Of a stretch of DNA of 64,000 nucleotides, positions 35,979 to 49,287 are shown in pieces (position 1 is the first letter of the stretch; every line of letters begins with the position of its first letter). Both the position numbers and the translations under genes were made by a program. The notes under the pieces were generated by a model. The model had not been told where the DNA came from, did no database searches, and was given only the letters and a program-made list of their open reading frames with translations. Source of the DNA: Physcomitrium patens (Eukaryota > Streptophyta > Bryopsida > Funariales > Funariaceae). The DNA is taken from contig NC_037254.1 of the NCBI RefSeq assembly GCF_000002425.4, positions 13,896,578 to 13,960,577 on the forward strand, read 5' to 3'.

Positions 35979-38345
35979 CAATGGAACTATTAATTTTTCT
36001 TTAATAATTTACAACAAAGATGCTAATATTTGAGTTTTTTTATTAAAATTAAAAATCTTTTATATTTGATTTTTAAAAAATCAAATAAATAAATAAATAA
36101 AATAATATGTTTAATTATTTGTGATTTATTGATATAAATATGATGAATCATTGGCAAACATATTTTCATATATTTTAAAAAAATAGAAGTAAATTGAATC
36201 ATTACATATTAAATATTGAATTAGATTTTTAAATCTATTCAATTATATATTTTAATTATTTTAAAATTATATCAACAATAAATTCTATAAAATTCTTAAT
36301 TAGAATTTAAATAATTAATATTTAGATTTTATTTAATTTCAAATTATCATATCATGAATAAATCATAACTAAATTAAATAACATATTTATTATGGATTGA
36401 TTATTACTTGTTTGAAATGATGAGAGTAAGTCATTAGTGGAATTTCAAGCATTTTAAACAAAAAGAAAATCAAAGTGTGCAATTGCCATACACCACCTAT
36501 TCCATATATTTCTCTTCTTTTATCTCCACATTCTTATTTTTATTCCAATTATAGATAATACTATCCTATATCTTTTTTATATCCCTACATTTTTCATACT
36601 ATTGATCTATTCCATCTACAGCTCCATCTTTTTCTATTTTAGTGGCTTTACTACCTCTTATATAAAATTTGGATCATTCCTCTCGAAGTGCTTGTACACT
36701 ACTCTCTTCTAGAACCTCTTATTCTTGCCTCTCTTCAAATTTAGGTTTATTTACTTATTTCTGGCCTAAAGCCAAAGTTCTCCTTTACCAACTTTAATAT
36801 CTCTAAGTTGTGGATCTTTTTAATCATGTACATGTCTACAAACATCAATAGTGGCTTAGGCATCTCGATTGCATGCAACACCTACACAATGTACACTTGC
36901 TTTAGTTCTAATATGACAATGATATTTGTTGCTTGCTATACAATGTACATCCTATTCATATCCACCTTTGTTGGATCCTTCTTAAAAAATGTACCCTCTC
37001 TATGTACTCTCCATGCCTTGTAGATGTTGTTGATGATCTTCCTCTCCATCAGCCCTCCAATTACAAATTACAACAATGGATTCACATAGAAGATTATGTT
37101 TTTAACAAAAAAATCAAAGTGTCCTTAAAAGTTCTTTATTCTTTATAGTTTCACTATTTTTTTTCTTTGAACTCAAGCTACTTGCATATCAAGGAATTTT
37201 CAAATTAGGACAAGGATTTTTTCTCACATTGGCTACTTCTATTGTTGAGATTAAAAAAATTAGATAGTAATATATAAATCCTAGTACATGAAAACTATAA
37301 GAAATTTATAAGTATAATTGATACAATTTGATTGTAGATTTGTTTTTTTTAATGCTTGGCATAATTTATAGTAGTACAAAGTAGTTTTATAAATTAATGT
37401 TTGTCCATTTGCAACCATCTCTTTTTACATCCAACATTTAATAATTATATATAGTTGCTTTCAAAATTCAAATGCATTGGTGTATCAACAAAACAAATTT
37501 GGCATTCAATATCTTAAAACAAAACCAAATCTATAATTATAGTAAATATCAAAATCCAAAAGATAAATAAAATACAATGAATTATGTCAACACATTAAAA
37601 AATACAACTCCCTTTCATTTCAAAATCCAAATTTCCAAACTCTATATCAATACAAACAACTCCTTGTATTGAGATGTTCAACCATACTTTGCAACTCATC
37701 TTTGAGGTTTTTAAAGTGACATTGGATCAAGAATTGACCTAATTTTTTAGCACGTATATATGATAGCCTATAACATCTATTCTTCCATGTATACATGTAA
37801 GTTTTGAGTTAGTGATTCCAAATTTCTACCTTTAAAATGAAATAGTTGTTTAACAAAAAATCATTCAATAGTTCTTACATGCTATATATATAAACAATCT
37901 TCTTATCAAATTGTCCAAGTAATGCAAGCTTCAACTAAAGTTCAGCCCTATGGTTCTTCATCTTTGCCTTTGTTGAAACAAATGCAATATACTTAAATCA
38001 AAATCTTTTGGAGCTATGTTGTAAAAGTGAAAACAACATAACACATATGTGCTAATATATTTTTAAGCATCAATATCAAATACACTATATAAATCTTGTA
38101 ACAAAGAAATGTATAATTATACATCACAATTCTATAGCCACTTCATTTCACCAACATATAATTAATACCAAGAATGGCCTCTTTTTCTTCCAATTGTACA
38201 AGCATGCTAATACTTCCACATCATTCTTTACATAACTGTATTTAAAATTCCATCACTTATATATTCAATTTGTAGCCACGTTGCCTTTGCAATAGAATAA
38301 TTTAAATTGAATTAAAACTACCAATGTTATCAATGGCATTGGTTA
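34461..38345. other. A+T-rich intergenic spacer
   Basis: No supported gene. A (AAAAG)n tract lies near 35057-35081, and a 38-bp (TA)n tract at about 35939-35977. The stretch 36520-37060 is pyrimidine-rich on the plus strand, with a short open frame of no recognised family. The right end abuts the target site of the gypsy element. Confidence 0.6.
38341..38345 (+). other. Left target-site duplication of gypsy element
   Basis: GGTTA flanks the left LTR; GATTA (43648-43652) flanks the right one. Four of five bases match, with one A/G transition, as expected for an aged 5-bp duplication. Confidence 0.55.
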
Positions 38346-38783
38346 TGAAACGAGACTAGACTATCTCAAAAATCTAAGACCTTTCTAATCTATAATAATA
38401 TAAATCCCATTACAATGTAGGACAAAGCAAACTACAATAAAAATAAAAATAAAAAAATAGAATAGAATTGAACAAGAAGATGCAAAATCAAACTTCAGTA
38501 AGAAAAAAGGTTTGAAGCCATACTTGACCAGATGCCCAAATAGCCTTGGCCAATCTTATTTATACTTTGTCTAAGTATCCTAGAACTTTCTAAAATATTC
38601 CTAATAAGGGGCTCTACCTCGATAACCATCCTAAGTTCTATTTAAAATGTTCCATAGTAGATCCTACATAGCCTACTAACTTAACTTCAATTTTTATAAA
38701 CTTCTATAAACTTTTCAATCATATCTCAAACTATTTATTCCTATATGTCAATAATATAAATATCTTATTTATACCCCATTACA
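38346..38783 (-). repeat. 3' LTR of the gypsy element
   Basis: The LTR starts TGAAA and ends TTACA on the plus strand (TG...CA ends). It aligns along its length with 43224-43647, sharing blocks such as CAAGAAGATGCAAAA and TAGATGCCCAAATAGCCTT-like runs (with a few mismatches). The (AAAATA)n run near 38437-38460 is expanded relative to the other copy. Confidence 0.88.
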
Positions 38784-39549
38784 ATTAATCTCCTTCTACT
38801 AATCCAAAATATCCTCATTTTGCTCTCAATGGTATCTCTAAATTGTTTCTTGGCAATAGGTGAGGTTTTGTACAGGTTTCTATGTTGCATTTTGGATGGA
38901 ATTACCTTTCTAAAGGACTTTGTATTGAAGTTGTGGATATCCACTGCCACAACAAAGATAACAATATTCCAAAATAATATCTATTTCATATTCTTGTTAA
39001 TCATCAACTATAATTGGTGGTGGTCATGATTGATGTTGATCCGGAAAGCGCATTGGCTTGGTATAAAATTCCTTGAGTTGTAAAACATAAAAGTTTAGAT
39101 GGATTCAAATATGTGGCAAAAACTCAAAGAAATATGCAACATCAAAAATCATTGCAGAAATGTGAAAAGGTCCAAGCTATCAAGGTACGAACTTACAAAC
39201 TTAGGTTGATGTAGCAAGTAGATTTTTGACATTGGAGAATAATACCTAGTTATCTTCTCGAAAGGTCTTATATTGCCAATGGTTATTTCTATATTGCTTG
39301 TGTAAATTTTGTGTGTTTAAGAAGTGGTGTCATACTTTGTGCAAGGTAGTTGTAAGCTATTGTATAAACTCTTCTGTTATCGGATTATTGGTGTTGATGG
39401 GACAATAGAGACTTGCTGGTATAATCAAATGTTGATTGATATTAAAAAAGAATGGTGAATGATCGATACTTGCTTAAATATTATTATTAAAAGTAAACTC
39501 CAATGGCATCAAATATTTATTCCAGTCATTATGATGAACTGCAACAAAT

Positions 39550-39820
39550 GCTTATAGTATATCCTCTAAGGTCCAATTTGCATGCTCTATTTGTCCATCT
39601 GTTTGAGGATGGAAGGTTGTAGATATAGCAATTTGTGTGCCTAATAGCTTGAACCAAGCCTACTAAAAACTTCCTGTAAAGTATAGATCTTGATTTGAAA
39701 TGATGAAAGAAGATAATCTATAGTGACGAAAGACAATATCAAAGAAGACTTGTATAAGTGTTAAAGCATCAATATTCAAGTGTATAGCAATCAAGTGAAG
39801 TTGCTTTAAGAGTTGGTTCA
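39550..39820 (-). pseudogene. Gypsy integrase remnant
   Basis: The minus-strand translation gives FRHYRLSSFIISNQDLYFTGSF, then stops, then AWFKLLGTQIAISTTFHP and QTDGQIEHAN. This matches the gypsy integrase core, including the end of the catalytic triad region around the HPQTDGQ motif. Stops interrupt the frame. Confidence 0.85.
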
Positions 39821-40942
39821 TAATGACAACAACCACAATATAATTATGAAGTGTTTAGGACAAATACGTAATGAGATTCATAATCACCTATTCTCAATAT
39901 GCCGTAGGTTGTAAAATTTGCCACAATAGACTAGGAGATGCTGCATTACATGCTTTGTTATATTAGCATGACTCATAAGAGTGCATAATAGTTCAAATAT
40001 CATAGTCCAAACCTACCTAAAATCATATCTGTTCTAAAGTCTTTTCACGCCTTAGATGTCTAAATATTAGGATGTCATGTCCTTCTTGAAGTATGCATGT
40101 CCAAAGTATAGCATTGTTACGTACATAAATCCACTTCTTAAAATAAAACAAGCCATTACTAAGACTGTGGTCTTAATATTATATATTACTTACCTTCAAT
40201 TGATTATTAATCATCTTAAAATAAACATCTCAATTTATAGTTTCCTTTTATTTTGCCTCTTAAGTTAGGTTCAAAATAATACTACTAATATTTGTGACTT
40301 TTGTCTTATCCCTTAATTTGACCTTCAAGTCTAGTCTCTGTAATAAACTATCTAGCACAGTATGTTGTTACCTTTATTTGTACTCAAGTTGAATATCAAA
40401 AAACTATAACTATTCTTTTTAACAATGATGACATGATTTCATATTTTCTAAATGCAAACTATATAATAAGGATCAATGGTTAATCCAAATAATTATTGAT
40501 TCTCCAATAGATAATATCGCCACACTTTTGTGGCATGTATAATCACTAATTACTCTTAATCATCGACAAAATAATTATCTTCTATCCTTTCAAATTTATA
40601 TCATTTATATGCCACTGATTGAAGATCTCTATCAAAGTCTTATTGAAAGATCTTACCAATAGCAAAGTTGAAAGCATCAATATCAAGTGTATATAAAAGG
40701 TTCAGATCATACAGTTGCAATATTAGGGCAGTAATGAGTGCTTCCTTCAACCTATTAAAGGCACTTTGCTACTCCAATTTCTATTCAAATAGGACACCCT
40801 TCTATAATAGGCTTTTCAATGAGGCAACAATGTGTGTAAATTGTTGAATGAAACAACAATAATATTCAAGAAGGCTTAAGAATGAGTAGACTTTAAAAGC
40901 ATCTTTGGAGGTTGGCCAATCTTCCATTGCTTTTATCTTATC

Positions 40943-41547
40943 CTATTCCATACACATGCCTTCAAAGAATACTACATGCTCCAAAAAAGTGACCTCCAAC
41001 TTCCAATGTTCATACTTTGATTGCTTGCAATAGAAACAACTATTTTGCAGCTGGTATAATACTTTTTGTAGATGTTGCTCATGCTCCTTAGAGATTATAC
41101 TATATACTAAGATATTATTGATGAAAACAACTATATGCTTGTTCAAAGGATTCCAAAATAATCTATTCATGTGATCCATGAAAGAAGCTAGAGCATTGGT
41201 GAGGCCAAAAGATAAAACAAGTCATTCATAATTTCTATAGCGCATACAAAATGTCATCTTTTTTATATCCTCTTTTACAATTTGTGTCTATCAATAGCCA
41301 CTCCAAAGGTCCAATTTGCTAAAGCTTGTTGCATCTCAAAGAAGATTAAGAAGATCATCCATGTATGCAAGTAAATATGTATTCTTAATAATCTACTTAT
41401 TGAGGCCTCGATTGTTGATGCAAAGTCAAAGACTACTATCCTTTTTGGATGCAAAGAATACAAGTGCTCTCCAAAGTGATGTGCTTTCTTGAATGAGGCC
41501 CTTCTCCAAGAGTTTTTCCAATGTCTTTTGCAGCTTTTCAAGTTCAT
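40943..41547 (-). pseudogene. Gypsy reverse-transcriptase remnant
   Basis: The segments 41547-41275 and 41179-40943 keep parts of the RT palm. The active-site block reads FINNILVYS where the family has FIDDILVYS, so both catalytic aspartates are replaced by asparagine (GAT/GAC to AAT/AAC, a G-to-A change on the coding strand). Downstream HEQHLQKVL, then YEHWKLEVTFLEHVV, matches the family pattern. It cannot be catalytic. Confidence 0.85.
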
Positions 41548-43207
41548 TTGGTGCTAGCAATAAATTGGCCAACTTATTACTTTGGCTCCAAAAAAAGTTC
41601 TATTTGGAAAGGGGTACCTTGATTAGAAGGCATGCCACTAGGTAGGTCTATTGGAAAGACATCTTAATATTTCCATATGAATTGCTCTGCCCATTCTACT
41701 CCTTCGACTATCTTTTCTACCACTAATGTAAGATTTGGAACCACCATATATACTAGTTGCTTATGTTATATTTGTTTCTTCAAAAAGATCATTCCTACAA
41801 ATAAGTCTTTAGTTGTAGATTATTTTTCTTCCTCATTTGATGTAGAAGTACAAAGAATCACCTTGTATCCACTATCTTTGAAGAAAATTGTCCTTGCTAG
41901 CCAATGAATTTGTTTCTTTTTCACTTCTAACTATGACATACCAAGAATAATATCATATCTTAGCTTTGTTATCTTGAATTTCTCTCTTAAGACGTAGGTA
42001 TGACTCAACGTCAAGGTTTCTTTTTCATATTTCTCATTCAATACATACTCTCGATCATTTGCAAGAAATATATTCCTTCTTTTGATTACCTTGGTTTTAA
42101 TCTCAAGTCAATGAATAATTCTAGTCAAGATGTAATTTTCTATATAGCAACAATCCACAAGCACTTGACATTGCTGTCCTCTTAATCGTCATATTAGATT
42201 CAGTAGTCAATCCATTTTATAGTTGTCTAAGGCTATATTGTTTGTCTCTGAGACCAGTAGCTATTCCCAATATTGGTTGTCAATGGCTTTATTGAGGAGT
42301 CTTGTTTCCTTGCTCCATCTTGTTATCAACTTGGTGAATCTTGAGACTGTGAATCTGTTTTGATTTATTTATAATATAAAATAGTAGCATATGACTTTGT
42401 GCTATAGGTTATACTCTACAATCTCTAAAATCTATAACATTGATTCTCTCTACAATCCTAATTGCTTCTTCAAATGTTTGTAGATCCTTTAGTTCTACGT
42501 TTTGTTAAACCCTAAGTTTCAACCATTTTAAAAACCAATCCATCATCTCCACCTCTGAAATATTACCAATTTGGAGATATAAGGACTTGAATTGAAAGAT
42601 ATAATCTTACACCAATGTGGATTAAATATGATTTGTCAAATGATCACATGCTATCTTTTCTACATTGAAAGGCCAAAATTGACTCCTAAACTCAGTTTCA
42701 AACTCCTCTCAATCACAAAATCTACCTTAAGCTCCATAGCTTTGAACTCAATGTCGCCACCAAATGGCTGCCGTATCTTTTAAATGGCTGAGTGCATACA
42801 TAATTCCTTTGGTGGTATTTGTGTCATATAGTTGGAGGTATTGTTGCATACTAAAAAGTAATTAACATATGTCTTTTTTCCTTGAAGTCTTAGAATAAGT
42901 ATCAAACTTACTCAATTTCAACCTAATAGATGTCAATTTCTTTGTTCTACAGGTTTCTATTTATCCTTGTAGAGTAGCTATCTGGCTTAAGATGTGTTTT
43001 ATGTAAGTCTCCATCTAGAATTGCTCTGCCATATCTCTCATGCTGAAATTTTCTTGCTAGACTCTACTATTATAATGCCTTATTTCTTTCCAACTGACTT
43101 CTTAAGAGTAGCTCGTGGTAGCCTCAATACAGTACCAAGTGTGACCACAATAATTGACCTTAAATTAGATGATGGCTATCAACACGCTATCAAAGAACAA
43201 TCTAATA

Positions 43208-43223
43208 CTCGCTCTAATATTAA
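43208..43223 (-). other. Decayed tRNA-iMet primer-binding site
   Basis: Immediately inside the 5' LTR on the minus strand the sequence is TTAATATTAGAGCGAG. The canonical plant site complementary to initiator methionine tRNA is TGGTATCAGAGC. Most of the mismatches are transitions, and the position is exactly as expected. Confidence 0.6.
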
Positions 43224-43647
43224 TGAAATGGGACTGAACTATTTCAAAAATTTAAGACCCTTCTAATCCATAACATAAATTCCATCACAATGTAGGACAG
43301 AGCAGACTATAAGAAAAGAAAATAGAACAGAACTGAACAAGAAGATGCAAAACCAAACTTTATTAAGAAAAAGAGTCCAAAGCCATACTTGACTAGATGC
43401 CCAAATAGCCTTAGCTAGTCCTATTTATACTTTGTCCAATCATCTTAGAACTTTTTAGAATGTTCCTAATGGTGGATCCTACCTAGATAACCATCTTAAG
43501 CTTTTTTTAGAATGTTCCATGATGGATCCTACATAGTCCACTAATGTAGGACTAATTCTAGAAACTTCTATAAACTTCTCAACCATGGCTCCAACTATCT
43601 ATCCCTATATGTCAACAATACAAATATTTTATCTATACCATGTTACA
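43224..43647 (-). repeat. 5' LTR of the gypsy element
   Basis: A 424-bp LTR with TGAAA...TTACA ends on the plus strand, homologous to 38346-38783. Read on the minus strand it starts TGTAACATGG and has a TATA-like run in its first third. The shared segments show mainly transitions and small indels. Confidence 0.88.
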
Positions 43648-44831
43648 GATTACCACTATTTTTTCTTATCTTGTAATTAGTCTTATAATACTTTCTTAAT
43701 TGTAACAATTTAAAAAAGTGTAACTTCAATTATTGTGATCACAAAATTAAGTAGAAAAAAAACTTGAATATGCAAAAATATTGAATTAAGTAGATTAGTC
43801 TAAAGCTTTGTTAGTCGCTTGTAAAGGAGCTTTGGAGGTACAGTATTTCATGCTATCAATTTTTGACATGCTCAAAAACCAATACAATCTTCAAGATGTT
43901 ACCAAATGTTATTTAGTAAACTTCTACTATGTTCTCATTGTTGCTCGTGAAACTATGTAAATCAATACAATAGAAATGAATCAAGGGCACAAAAAACTAA
44001 GACACAAAAGATAACGAACAGTAACAACTTAGTTCTTGAAGCTCCTACAACTTTAAGTTCTTCAAGTTCTCAAAATTTCCTTCTCAACAACCAATTAGAA
44101 TGCATTTTTGCCTCTTTATACTATATTCAAGTTGTCTTATTTAGAAGATTTTGGCTGGTAGTTTGATTTTCTTTAACATTGCAATGCAACTTCATTTAGT
44201 TCATCTTTTGGCAAGTAGAAATAACATTCTATCTTCATATGTACGAAAAATAAAGGGCCTTAAATCTGAATTTCACAAACTCATGTAAACATTTTACATC
44301 TTCTTAGAACAGGGCTTCCAAAAACATTCAATACATTCATTTTCTTTTCTATATATATATATATTTATATATAAATGCACAAGTTTACATTTATTGGCCA
44401 TGCTGCTTTGCTGACACTCTTCGAGACTGAAGCATACTCGGCAACCAAAAGATAAATGTTGAATTAAATCGTTGATAAATTGGTTGAGAAATCCAGTTAA
44501 TAATTGTTTTGAAGTAGCTCTATTTCTTGGTTACTGATGAATATTACCATGGGAAGAAATGACACAAGGTATGTGAGATCTAATGCAATTACTGATGCAG
44601 GTGCTGTTTGCAACAGGGAAGGAGATGACAGCCAAAAAAACCCAACAAATAATTATACCCATGCACAAACATGCAATGGAAACACTGTTGTTTGAACAGA
44701 TGCATTTTGAAGAGTAAGCATGTCTTTAAAAAGACATTCAAAATCATTATCTACTCTTAAATCATGTCAATTTTGCACTTACAGTGCCTGAACACTGAGC
44801 TCAGATTTTCACAATTGGCAAATAATGAGGG
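43648..44831. other. Spacer and 3' UTR of aspartic protease gene
   Basis: The left part (to about 44380) is A+T-rich, with a (TA)n tract near 44350-44372. The right part (about 44400-44831) is more complex and is probably the protease gene's 3' UTR on the minus strand. A weak likeness to copia RNase H (ACKGAL) near 43810-43840 is too short to call. Confidence 0.5.
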
Positions 44832-45691
44832 TTAGCTATATATGCTCAACATTGCAAATAGCAGACACAATAATAGGACATGGGTACTGATCTCTCTTGA
44901 GGCTCCAGCTCCAGAAGCACCTAACTTCGGCATCACTTCATTTGGAGAGGTGCTGCTGTCAGCACTCACTCTTATGGATTTAGTGCCTGCGTTCACATTC
45001 CAAGATCTCATGAGCGATTCATTCCTAGTCCAACAACACTCCTTGTGCTCAACAAGATTGCTAGCACATGTCATTAAACTCAAAGTCGTGCCCACACTTG
45101 GGCAAATTTTCAACTTATACTTAAGAGCAATAATTGAATTTTAGTAAAATGTTTAGAAAAACTTACAGTCGAAACTTTTCCACCCGACCACTCTGTTATC
45201 GTTATCGTACACGACAAGATGATCTTTTAGCACAATGTCTGTCACCACCGTTCCCACACTAAATCAACCTCGGCCAGAGTAGATTAGGACTCATCGAAAC
45301 ACCTGTCTATTGACTAGAGCACGTCTTTGATGATAGAATTGAGCTTCATACAAACCTATTTCCCAGAACAAACCAAAAAGCTTAATTTTTTTTTATTTTA
45401 AAAATGATGGAATTGTGACCTGAGGACCCAACATCAACAGCCAGGTTACTAAGGTTTTATGAGTGGGATCATCAGAAATGTAACTTTACCTCCAAGTATT
45501 GAATAAGAAAGGTAACCAGCTTTTGTCGTACTTTTCTGCCAACCCATGCAATAAGCGGCTTGCCCATTCTGCCAATATCCCCGATCTCATTATGTCAGAA
45601 TGCAAGCGATTTCAATTCAAATTATTACACTACCAAACTCGAGGCCACAACAAAAGAGACGCTTAGTGTTAAAAGCCTCTACCAACGCCCT

Positions 45692-45734
<43 letters not shown>

Positions 45735-48348
45735 AGCACAAAAGGTAGAGAGATTTTAGGTGCTATTTTCAAAACTTACTTGCAACGGTTGCGAATACAG
45801 ATAATTTCGAGGAGTCAAATTCATGACTGCTCCAGCATCAAAAAAGAGCTTCACTGTAGGAAAATCAGCTTGAAGGCTGCACCAGGCCAATTGCAAACAT
45901 TGACTGTGAGCTCAACACTCCATTACAGCAAATTCTGGACACCAATCTTGCCACAACTTCTGAATCTCAAAATCAAGAATGCAACACACATCTATCTAAA
46001 ATGAGGGAGTGCTTACTCGCCAGTGTAGATCCAACAAATCGATTCAGAACTACTCGAAGTAACAACTGTGACAGGAACCGGGGCAGCAGCTACTATCTGC
46101 CATCATATAGTGCACACACTATTACTCGAGTTGAATTACGCACTTGCATTCCTCATGGAACCATGGTCATAGTAATACATGAAAACATTGAGGACTCGAA
46201 AGTACTTACTGCGTTCACGAATTGGGTATATGCAGGATCTACTAAGTAAGCCAATGTAGTGCCACTGTCCATGATAACGCCTCCCGCACTTGTTGATGTG
46301 GTATCAAAGGATGCCGGCGTTGTGACGTTTCTTCCATTCACTGCAATGTTCTGCATCCCTACTGCATAGTGATTCCTGCAAGGTCGGCAAAAAAAGAACG
46401 AGGGTTAGTGTTAAGCACTAGGTTTAGAATATTACTTGTACACAAAGCTGAAGAGAGTAGATGGGAAATGGGGCTTACCGGCTCACGATGGGAGTGTAGG
46501 AAATGTTGGGCTCCGAAACGGAGCCAATCACTATGGTGCCGCCTCCTTGGTTGTCCCCTTGCAAGCAGTGCGCAAACCTATTACCGACCTTGCCCATAGA
46601 TGCCAGTTGGCTGGGAATGCTGACCGCTGCCTGGCCAAAGCCTATAAGCCCGTCTAACGCCCGCGACGACATCAGTAAATTTCCAGATTGAGTCGTTCCA
46701 CACCTGCTCAAAGCCCATTCTTAGTGAATCGCTGCACCTCTGTACCAACGATGCTACAGCACAGAATAACAGATGGACGTGCACCAAATCTAAAACGCTG
46801 GCAATCTATCACTACTAGGTTTGTTACTCCGAACTTCAAAGTAAGGAGAGTCTCTCGAGGATGCAAATCGGAAGCACTGGTGTCGAAAGCAAAGCTGTAG
46901 GAGAAAACGAGGTTGGTAAATCCTGACCCAAAATATACACTGGCGGTGCCATTAACCTGGGTGTTGTTATGAATCTCTTGAAAGGTCATGACATCTTGGA
47001 TGAAATAGCCCTGGGTTGAGCTCCCATCGCCATAGGTAGTGGAGTACGCACAATATCCTGCACTTGTGCAAGAGACCTCGTTGCTACCCAAAGCAGCGCC
47101 ACAGTTGCTGTCTCTGCATGAAAGGGCCCCGTCGGTCGATGATCTTGATGGATCATACGTTGTTAATTTGATCTGCACAAAACCCAAACTTCCCACGTTC
47201 TCTAAACAATCATATTAAAAGCGAACATATCTAGTTTTGTCGAGCGCCTATGAATTGACGAATTGAGTTACATCTTCGAGTAATCAAGTTGCAATTGAAG
47301 CGAAAGGAAAAGGAGGAGGGGGGAACGTACACTTGGAAGTTGGGTTTCGGTAACGCAAGAGGTGCAAGGAGCGCAGTTCAACCAAGTTACATCGCTACCG
47401 GTGTCCACTTGCACGTAGTAACCTACTGGAGGAGTGCCCAAATAAATCTTTGTATAGTACAACCTGATTTCACATTTGACCTTCGACCAGATTAGGCAAA
47501 CTATCTTCCAAGACTCGCTGAGTCAATGTAGTGGTCAAACGACACGGAAGAAGTTCATTTCAATCACAGACGCGACAATTTCGAAAATTCCGGGCGAAAC
47601 CCCTTCTCGTCTACAAGAACCTCTTGAATTCGCGAACTAAGCATGTCTAGCTCAAACCCAACACCGTGACAAAACTTTTGGGTAGAATAACAGATGCATG
47701 GAGAATATTTAGATTGCTCCAGCATGTGCACAGTATAAAGCAATAGTGTGGCGAAGCGGTAGACGAACGACCTCGGTAATTAAACCTCTGTTGGTCATGA
47801 AATCAGTTCCACTGCTCTCAACAAGATTCAGCTCCATCAGTTTGAAGTCTCGAGCGTAAACGGCGGAATGAAGAAGACGATCTAGACAGCGCGCCAAGCT
47901 ACCGATTTTCGAATCCCAGATTAACTCTCAAACGCAGATATTTCGATTATAACACGCGAAGGTTGTAGGTTCAGTATGGAAAATCTGTGCAAGTCCGAAG
48001 AGAAATACAACACCCTGAAAACCGGAAAGAGAGAGAGAGAGAGAAAGAGAGCGAGAGCGAGCGAATTCATCGGAAAATCACATACCCAGTCACGAAGGGA
48101 TCATCGTCTCCAGTGAGAGGAAAGTCGACAACGGCAGCCAAGCGTCGACGATCGTGAGCCTTGAGCGTTTCAAAATATTCACGTGACATGTGCTGATCCC
48201 TTCTAGAGGCAGGAGAGCCTTCCAGATGGGCATATCCATGTACCAAACTAAACTGTTGAGCTTGGGCGACCATAGTAAGCTCGTCCATCGATGCTACCAT
48301 CAAGATCCCAAGCAGCGCAATCCTCACGATTTGTATGGTCCACCCCAT
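44832..48348 (-). CDS. A1 (pepsin-type) aspartic protease, GPI-anchor type
   Basis: An endopeptidase predicted for the secretory route and cell surface. Ten minus-strand exons keep frame: 48348-48086, 47463-47331, 47172-46928, 46703-46479, 46375-46210, 46096-46017, 45876-45780, 45568-45490, 45238-45167 and 44986-44832. They give 504 residues. Residues 1-30 form a signal peptide with a hydrophobic core at about 8-20. A propeptide-like part runs to about 85. The two catalytic motifs are intact: D108-T-G-S and D325-S-G-T. The flap tyrosine lies in TTYGDGSS, and family blocks ALDGLIGFGQ, FAHCL, NLTPRNYL, YCMGWQKS and VYDNDNRVVGW follow in order. The C-terminus has a Ser-rich linker, small residues (GASGAGAS) and a hydrophobic tail LLLCLLFAMLSI, as in plant GPI-anchored members. 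No plant-specific saposin insert is present, so it is an atypical/nucellin-like rather than a typical phytepsin. Substrate unknown. Confidence 0.91.
47464..48085 (-). other. Intron 1 of the aspartic protease gene
   Basis: A 622-bp intron with donor TGG|GTATGTG and acceptor AATCAG|GTTG. It contains a (GA)n run near 48029-48062 and a tRNA-like A-box stretch near 47748-47766 that does not complete a tRNA. Confidence 0.75.
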
Positions 48349-49150
48349 GATTGTAAATCAACTCAGAATTCAAAAGTACTGAATCCACCACCTCCAACTG
48401 GATTGCATCATACTCTCTCGCAGAAGTATTTATACTTTGTGGCAGATCAATGAGCACAATGAAGACAGAACTAAACAGTAAAGAGAAGCGCCGGAGGCGT
48501 CCTAAATCTGAGGGGGATGCAATGAGAAGTGCACTTAAGGGAAGGAGAGGAAGCCCAGAAGCAAGAAAGAGGGAAAAGAGAGCGAGAGCGAGAGAGGGAG
48601 AGGGAAAAGTGAGTCTACCCCATACTTTCCTGGTTACCGTGTCATTCCGAGCGAAATTAGAGGAGCAACGACGAGGATCATAGACAAAAACAGGTGGAGG
48701 GTCCGTGAAGGGCGGACGCGGAATCCGACAAGTCGCAAGCTCTAGATGAGACGAGTGACACAAAGCAGTTCGCAAGCAAGCACACTTGTGGTGACCATGC
48801 TTGCCGCGTCCACTGTCCAGCGGCTTTCCTTGAGGCGACTAGATTGTCTTCCGTTAACCTACCACCCACGCGAAGCTCCCACAACAACAGATTGAACTTC
48901 TCGAAACAGCACCGATGGCGACCAACGGCACCGAAGTTGACATAGCCCCCACATCATTATCATCATCAGAAAATCCAGGAAGTAATTCACAACCCAGTTT
49001 GTTGCAAAATGTCAAAAAAAAAACTCTTACTTGAGACCAGCTAGGTGAGAAAATGCTAAAAGAACTACCCCGCATCCTTTTTTCATAAGTACCCCACACT
49101 AATCTCATTCAGCGCCGTGCGCCATGTGCCAAATTATCATGTCCGTGAAA
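48349..49150 (-). promoter_or_regulatory. Promoter and leader of aspartic protease gene
   Basis: Moderate-G+C sequence upstream of the ATG, with a GA-rich run at 48575-48612 (CU-rich on the transcript strand). A TATA-like ATAAATAC occurs about 80 bp upstream of the ATG on the minus strand (near 48427-48434). Open frames on both strands look random. Confidence 0.45.
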
Positions 49151-49252
49151 GATCCATCTGTCAGTTTTGGTATTTCTAAACTGCGTAAGAGAATCAATCT
49201 CAGGTGTTCCTGTGGATTGTAAGGCTAGATTTTATTGTCTAACTAGTACAAA

Positions 49253-49287
<35 letters not shown>

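Larger units (their letters stand above)
38346..43647 (-). mobile_element. Ty3/gypsy retrotransposon, near full length, decayed
   Basis: A 5.3-kb element on the minus strand is bounded by two LTRs and a probable 5-bp target duplication. Read on the minus strand the order is: 5' LTR (43647-43224), a decayed primer-binding site, a gag region without clear landmarks, reverse transcriptase (about 41560-40940), integrase (about 39800-39550) and 3' LTR (38783-38346). RT is recognised by the VVFINNILVYS block followed by HEQHLQKVLYQL. Integrase is recognised by KLLGTQ...TFHPQTDGQIEHAN. The gag-PR-RT-IN order defines gypsy. Many stops and frameshifts make it inactive. The left LTR is 438 bp and the right 424 bp, with clear divergence, so the insertion is old. 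Confidence 0.9.

Noticed and set aside
43780-43870. Weak copia RNase H likeness (ACKGAL) beside the gypsy element
   Set aside because: The similarity is only a few residues long and broken by stops. Not enough for a call.
47748-47825. tRNA-Leu-like A box (TGGCGAAGCGGTAGACG) in the protease intron
   Set aside because: The D-arm likeness is good, but no proper anticodon arm, T-loop or matching acceptor stem follows, so it is at best a decayed tRNA-derived piece.
48248-48775. Minus-strand frame of 175 codons upstream of the aspartic protease
   Set aside because: It overlaps the protease start in another frame and looks like promoter and leader sequence read by chance.
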